Source of the DNA: Cordia subcordata | Lineage: Eukaryota; Streptophyta; Magnoliopsida; Boraginales; Cordiaceae | Length of the DNA stretch: 64,000 nt | NCBI GenBank assembly: GCA_028554755.1 | Contig: JAPTOF010000006.1 | Span: forward strand, 304,501-368,500 | Direction: 5' to 3' | Part shown: one piece after another, positions 59,304 to 64,000 of the stretch | Layout of the letters: each line of letters starts with the position of its first letter | How positions within the stretch are numbered: the stretch's first letter is position 1 | Notes under the pieces: model-generated | Told to the model about the DNA's origin: nothing | Databases searched by the model: none | The model's input: the letters and a program-made list of their open reading frames with translations, nothing else | Position numbers and translations under genes: made by a program

Positions 59304-62300
59304 CAGCACGCCTGGTCTTGGACAATACAGTTGTCTGGAGAAGAAAAAGCTTACCAAAAGATTAACGCCTTCATTACCTATTTTTCTTCTATATCATTGG
59401 TGGGGTGTTTGTCACGTCTGAGGGCTGAAGACCAAGAAGAGAACGGCTAGATCCAGTCTGCTGGAAAATCGCTAGAATTGAAGTTTGGAGAATATGAAGA
59501 TGAGATGCAGTGCGACATAAGGTCTACTTCTTCGATTTTCTTTTCTTTTCTCCTCTTTCATTCTCTTTTCTCCTTTTTTTTTTTGGGGCATGAGTGCTTT
59601 GAGTTTACACTTTGATTTTTTGTGTCTTTGTAACAGTATTCTGAGTGGAAAAAATATGAATAGGTAATAGATTCGATTAATGTACAAATATCTGACATCA
59701 TGTAGCACACACAAGTCTTACTACTGTCACGACCGTAAAATTAAACAAAACAAAAATAAAAAAAGAAGGAAATTGTGGTTTTCTCTATCTTGATTAAGTG
59801 ATGCAGGAAGATGATATATAGGCTTAGTGCAAACATTTCTTGCGGTATTTATTATTGGTTCATATGCTTGCAATGAGTTCTGATTTTGGGGAGTGTATAA
59901 ATTACAGTAATAATATAATTTCGAGAGGGACAGCAAAATTATCTACGGATTAATTGAAGACAATCCATAATTTGATGAATTTCAATCTCTGCATCTTATT
60001 TATTTTCCTAACTTGAGAAGCATTAAAACGTGGACCAAGGATTAATTGTACTCGATGAAATAAAATGCCAATAAAGCCTCTTGCTCTCCATCCTCAAACA
60101 TAAAGTTTTGGTCACAATTGTGGTACAACTTTTCTTTTAAGGCATTGTTCTTCTTAGTAGTCTTTTGTGCAGTGATATAAAACAACTATTAACATTTGTA
60201 CTTCTTTTTCTTTTCTCCTCAACTTTTTATCTTTAATTTCTCAAGTACAGCCATGTATATTTTTGCTAGGAACTAGTTTGGAGTATAACATAGAATTTGA
60301 TAAAAACTCTATGATCAATTTTTTTTGAACAAGACGTGCATGTTGTTGGCATAGGTGAATGCTAGAATGCGATTTAATATGTGTTGATATATATGTTGTG
60401 TCATTTTTACAAAAGAGAAAAAAATAAAAAAGAAGAAGAAGAAAGTCTTACAAGTTGGGATAACAGAATGTGACAAGACGGCCAACTTTTCTTTATCATT
60501 AGAATCTTATTCGTCTTGGAAAAAAGTATAACCAGGTGAACGAGCAATTAAAACAGTTCCATAGGTCGCAATTTCAGACTGTCTCATAGAAACTAACCAT
60601 CATAGATTTTTTTTTCCCCCTTTTTCTTTTTCAAGATCCCCATCTTCAACCCAAACATAAATTCTTGCTGGTGAGAGTCTCAATCGTTTGAGTTACCCTT
60701 AATTCCGACTAATCATCGTAAAGTTAAAAAAAAAAAAACCAAAAAAAGAGAAAAAAGTTCATGAAGTCAAGTCATGTTCCCTATCCTAGAAAAATATGAA
60801 GTGCGAAATGATATTAGTCGTTTCAGCCAACAATTTCTTCTGTTTAAACAGATAATCGATGAGATTTGGGACAGGATCATCATATAATTCATATATAGTG
60901 CTTCTCCATTCACGTAAAGAAGAAAAATTACATGGCCCACCGCCCACCAGCTTGCTTTCTTCCTCATCATCTTCTTAATTGGTCATGATTGTTCTCCGTC
61001 CATGGCATATGCGGATATGCCTGTCCATTTCCAAATAAAGCAATAATATTCCATGCAGCACAATATTATTGAATCTTTTTTGTAATTTATGTACCTTAAA
61101 GTACTTTCCTTTCACGTTACTTTGGCACCATCTTTAATTTTAAACAAGTGTTCTCAATCACTGTTCATTACATTACAATAAACAGCGAATTGATAAGAAA
61201 TCGAGTAATGTTTTGCGTCAATTTTTCACATTTTTACCTTTTCACTTGTAAGACAAATACTTAGTATATCAATCAAATGTCAACTACAAGGCACTAGTAT
61301 TTTACAATGCATTATGATTCCCAATAGCTAAAAATTTGTATTCCCTGTCCTAACCCGAGAAAGTGGGGAACTTCAGATGGTGGTATGCGCTTTTGATTGC
61401 TGGCGCAGCGTTGACTCTGAATATATCATGTCTAAAGATTTCCAAGTATGAAATCAAAAGGCATTAGATTCTAGCAAACCGCCTACTAAATATATATGTT
61501 TCCATGTGCTTCATATATATACATGGTCATAAATTCTAGTAAAAGTTTATGTGCATGTGAAGCCTAATCTTTTTTTTGCGACATTTGAGTCAATGAAAGA
61601 ACTTGGAAAGACTTAAACGTAAGATGATTTGCATAGAAACAATTTAATTTATATGAACTTTTTATGTATAAAATCAGGATTTGAATTCTCTCATAATTAC
61701 TAAAGATATTTAAATATGAAAACATATGCTTGAGATTGAATCGTTAAACCAATAAAATTTCACCTCAAATTACATGGTTTTGGATCAGGATGCTTGTTAT
61801 CGTATGGTCAATGTGAACGAGTTGAGGTTTTCATCAACAAACTATTTCACACACTGTGCATGGGACCGTTGTATACCAAACACATAGCACTCTTCAAAAG
61901 ACAATTAAGTGTAAATGGATCCTGTCAGCAGTATATCATCAGGCGATGCCCATCACACTAACGAGAATTCGAAATATCCGACAAGAAACTTGGTACAAGC
62001 ATCTCTTACGGATTATCAATTAAAAAAAAAAAAGGATTCATTCTAATCAAACTACATTTTTCTTTTTATGGAATGTGTATGATAATCGAAGTTGACCAGG
62101 AGAATTAATAATAGCAAATTGGAACTTAGATTAAGGTTTGGGACCACCTTATGTCTTTGGGGGGGGGGGGCGGGGGAAGAAAGATATAAAAAGACAATAC
62201 CCCTACAAATTCCTAAAAAATCAATTCTTAGTAATATTTCATTAAAACTTACAAGGTAACATCATATTTATAGACAAATAGATTAAGAAAAGAAACAGAT

Positions 62301-63176
62301 ATCAAACTTGGGAGCGTCAAAAATGGTTGCAGTTGATCTTCCTGGGTATGTAGGGCCTCCATCTAAAAATGCTTACATTTACAAAAAGAAAAAGTATCGT
62401 TAAAATATTTTAACGAGAATAGTTTATCAAAAAGATGAGAAAATATTGCACATAAAAATCTTTTTTAATTTTGGGAACACGGCATGAATCTTGTTCATCT
62501 ACCTAATTAGCCACTAATCTAAGCATTTCCCACAACAATATCGCTAAGCTACAATTTTCTGGATCAATATCTTGGTACTAAACAAAAAGAATAAATATAA
62601 AAATAAACAATCGAAACGTAAAAAAATACGAAAGCTAATTTATATTGTGTGTCATCATGAATAATAGTTTAAGGTTACAAAAGAAAAAAAAAAAAAGATG
62701 AAGAAGTAAACGACGTTTTGCTGAAATTTTAAGCAATTCCCTCGGATTCTTAAAGAAACAACCGAACCACCAAATTCGTTAATTCACATCAAACATAGAA
62801 AAACAAAATTCGCCAAGCAAAAGACCAGTGAAGGTTTTTCTAATTTCTTTCCTTCTATTTTATTTTCTATTACGTTGACATCAAAAGAGTACACGCAAGT
62901 TCTTCAATTTGTCATATTCTACCACTAAATAATCTGTTCCAAAACAGTGTGGATGTATGCACAATAATAATAAGGGCTCAAAAAAGAAAAAATAACCACA
63001 GACCTTGCGGTGTAGTGGTGTATATATCTTTTCAATTTTTGACCTTTCTAGAATTAAGTAAATAAAAAACAAAAAAAAAAATTAAAGGAAAATAAAATTC
63101 AACAGATTAGGAAAACCACAAATTTACAAGACTGCTACGTCATTCACCTAATCAATAAAATGTATAGGCGGCTTTA
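59304..63176. other. Long spacer between CRK and SAUR
   Basis: CRK 3' UTR extends to about 59,650. The remaining 3.5 kb is A+T-rich with poly-A and poly-T tracts and a G homopolymer at about 62159-62172. Open frames (for example minus strand 60767-60970) are short and unrecognised. I see no gene or defined transposon. Confidence 0.55.
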
Positions 63177-63560
63177 TCAGGCCTTGAAACACCATGAATG
63201 GTGGCTGTGATGGTGCTGTGATTTTTCCTTGTCGATCATGGCTTGGACGTGTCGAAACTCTTCAACATGACAAGGAATATTGATAGGACCACTGTGATCA
63301 AATCCATATTCTTCTTCTGCCTCTTTCAGCAGCTGCAAGAAAAGTGGATGGTTCATGTAGATCACTGGGATGATAAACTTTTGTTGCTCGTCTCCCTGCC
63401 CCACCAGGATTGCTAGGCACCCTTTTGGTATATGACTCAATTGATGATCTTTCTTCCCATGGTGGTGGTGGATGTGGTGTTGATGGTGATGGTGGTGGTG
63501 AAAATGTATATGAGGCATATGTAGATGAAAATTCAGATGGTATTTGTCTCCACTCCCCAT
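63177..63560 (-). CDS. SAUR: SAUR32-like auxin-responsive small protein with histidine-rich N-terminus, intronless, 127 aa
   Basis: A single frame from ATG 63560 to TGA 63177. The SAUR core (about residues 44-108) reads IPKGCLAILVGQ, then FIIPVIYMNHPLFLQLLKEA and EEEYGFDHSGPINIPCHVEEF, closely matching the SAUR32 group. SAURs inhibit PP2C.D phosphatases and so activate plasma-membrane proton pumps and cell expansion. The N-terminus (residues about 8-34) is an unusual histidine-rich stretch (runs of 6, 2 and 4 histidines), and the C-terminus is again histidine-rich and ends WCFKA. Such tails could bind metal, which is inference. Lack of introns and small size are normal for the family. Confidence 0.93.
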   Translation of the reverse strand: MGSGDKYHLNFHLHMPHIHFHHHHHHQHHIHHHHGKKDHQLSHIPKGCLAILVGQGDEQQKFIIPVIYMNHPLFLQLLKEAEEEYGFDHSGPINIPCHVEEFRHVQAMIDKEKSQHHHSHHSWCFKA

Positions 63561-63861
63561 TAATTAATTCCAAAAACACCCAACAAACAAAAAAACTCAA
63601 AAATAACCTTAAGATAATCCGATAATCCTGAAACAAACTGTTTTTTCGTTTAGATGAGGCGATAAGTAAATTAATATGGCATTACAAAAAGACAAAAGAG
63701 AAAGGCCAAGGATCGGATGCCGAGATGGCAAGATTGAAGAGGGTTAGTGAAGAATCGGTTAAGGATCTTGGAATGTTGCTCATGATATATGGTATATGGC
63801 AAAGCAACGCATAGAGAGGTGAGAATTCAGAAGGGATGTTTGGAGGTTGAGTAGGGTATGC

Positions 63862-63869
63862 ATTTATAG
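63862..63869 (-). promoter_or_regulatory. TATA box of the SAUR gene
   Basis: TATAAATG on the minus strand, about 300 nt upstream of the SAUR ATG, implying a leader of about 270 nt. I found no canonical TGTCTC auxin-response element in the 440 bp available upstream. Confidence 0.4.
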
Positions 63870-64000
63870 GAAAAGTTGAAGTCTCTCTATTAGTAGGTGA
63901 GGTGTGTGTAGCCGGGCAGGTTAATTACTTAACATATGTTTCCTTGGTTTATACACAAAGGTTTTTATTCTAGACAGCCAACAACAACTGAAACATTCAT

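Noticed and set aside
1..64000. CRISPR arrays, operons, riboswitches or bacterial-type elements
   Set aside because: None seen; the spaced repeats present are tandem minisatellites or transposon parts in a plant nuclear sequence.

Overview
This window is nuclear DNA of a flowering plant, almost certainly a eudicot. The genes are split by many short GT-AG introns, the spacers are A+T rich, and several families are plant-specific: GRF and GIF growth regulators, an SR34a-type splicing factor, a CDPK-related kinase, a SAUR, a CID-type PAM2/RRM protein and a plant LRR receptor kinase. I could not fix the species. Every exon model below was joined by hand at GT/AG sites and checked for an unbroken frame. 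Gene names rest on remembered family resemblance, not on a search.

Left third (1-20,000): first exon of a 60S acidic ribosomal protein P1 gene leaving the window on the minus strand; repeat-rich spacer; a 12-exon SR34a-like splicing factor (253 aa) with a long 5' UTR intron; A+T-rich spacer; and a 15-exon WD40/zinc-finger protein of TFIIIC90 type (873 aa).

Middle (20,000-45,000): a cluster of small transposable elements (a short LINE-derived insert with an RNase H tail, a long-TIR element that reuses the same target word, and a tRNA-like SINE); an 11-exon PAM2 + two-RRM protein of the CID8-13 type (367 aa); a minus-strand GRF transcription factor (437 aa) with an intact miR396 site; a PIF/Harbinger-like MITE; a single-exon CAND7-like seven-membrane protein (440 aa); a broken LRR receptor kinase; and a GIF coactivator (200 aa). 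GIF proteins are the partners of GRFs, so this locus carries both halves of the GRF-GIF module about 11 kb apart.

Right third (45,000-64,000): a 15-exon minus-strand coiled-coil protein with a conserved C-terminal domain of DUF7725 type (861 aa, no known biochemical role); repeat-containing spacer; an 11-exon CDPK-related kinase (589 aa) with an N-terminal acylation signal and a hairpin element in intron 1; a long featureless spacer; and a histidine-rich SAUR of SAUR32 type.

I found no CRISPR array, no operon and no convincing new multi-gene system. The most interesting signals are the GRF/GIF linkage, the nested insertions at 20.5-21.7 kb, the multiply broken receptor kinase, and the 71-bp repeat array that abuts a splice acceptor.
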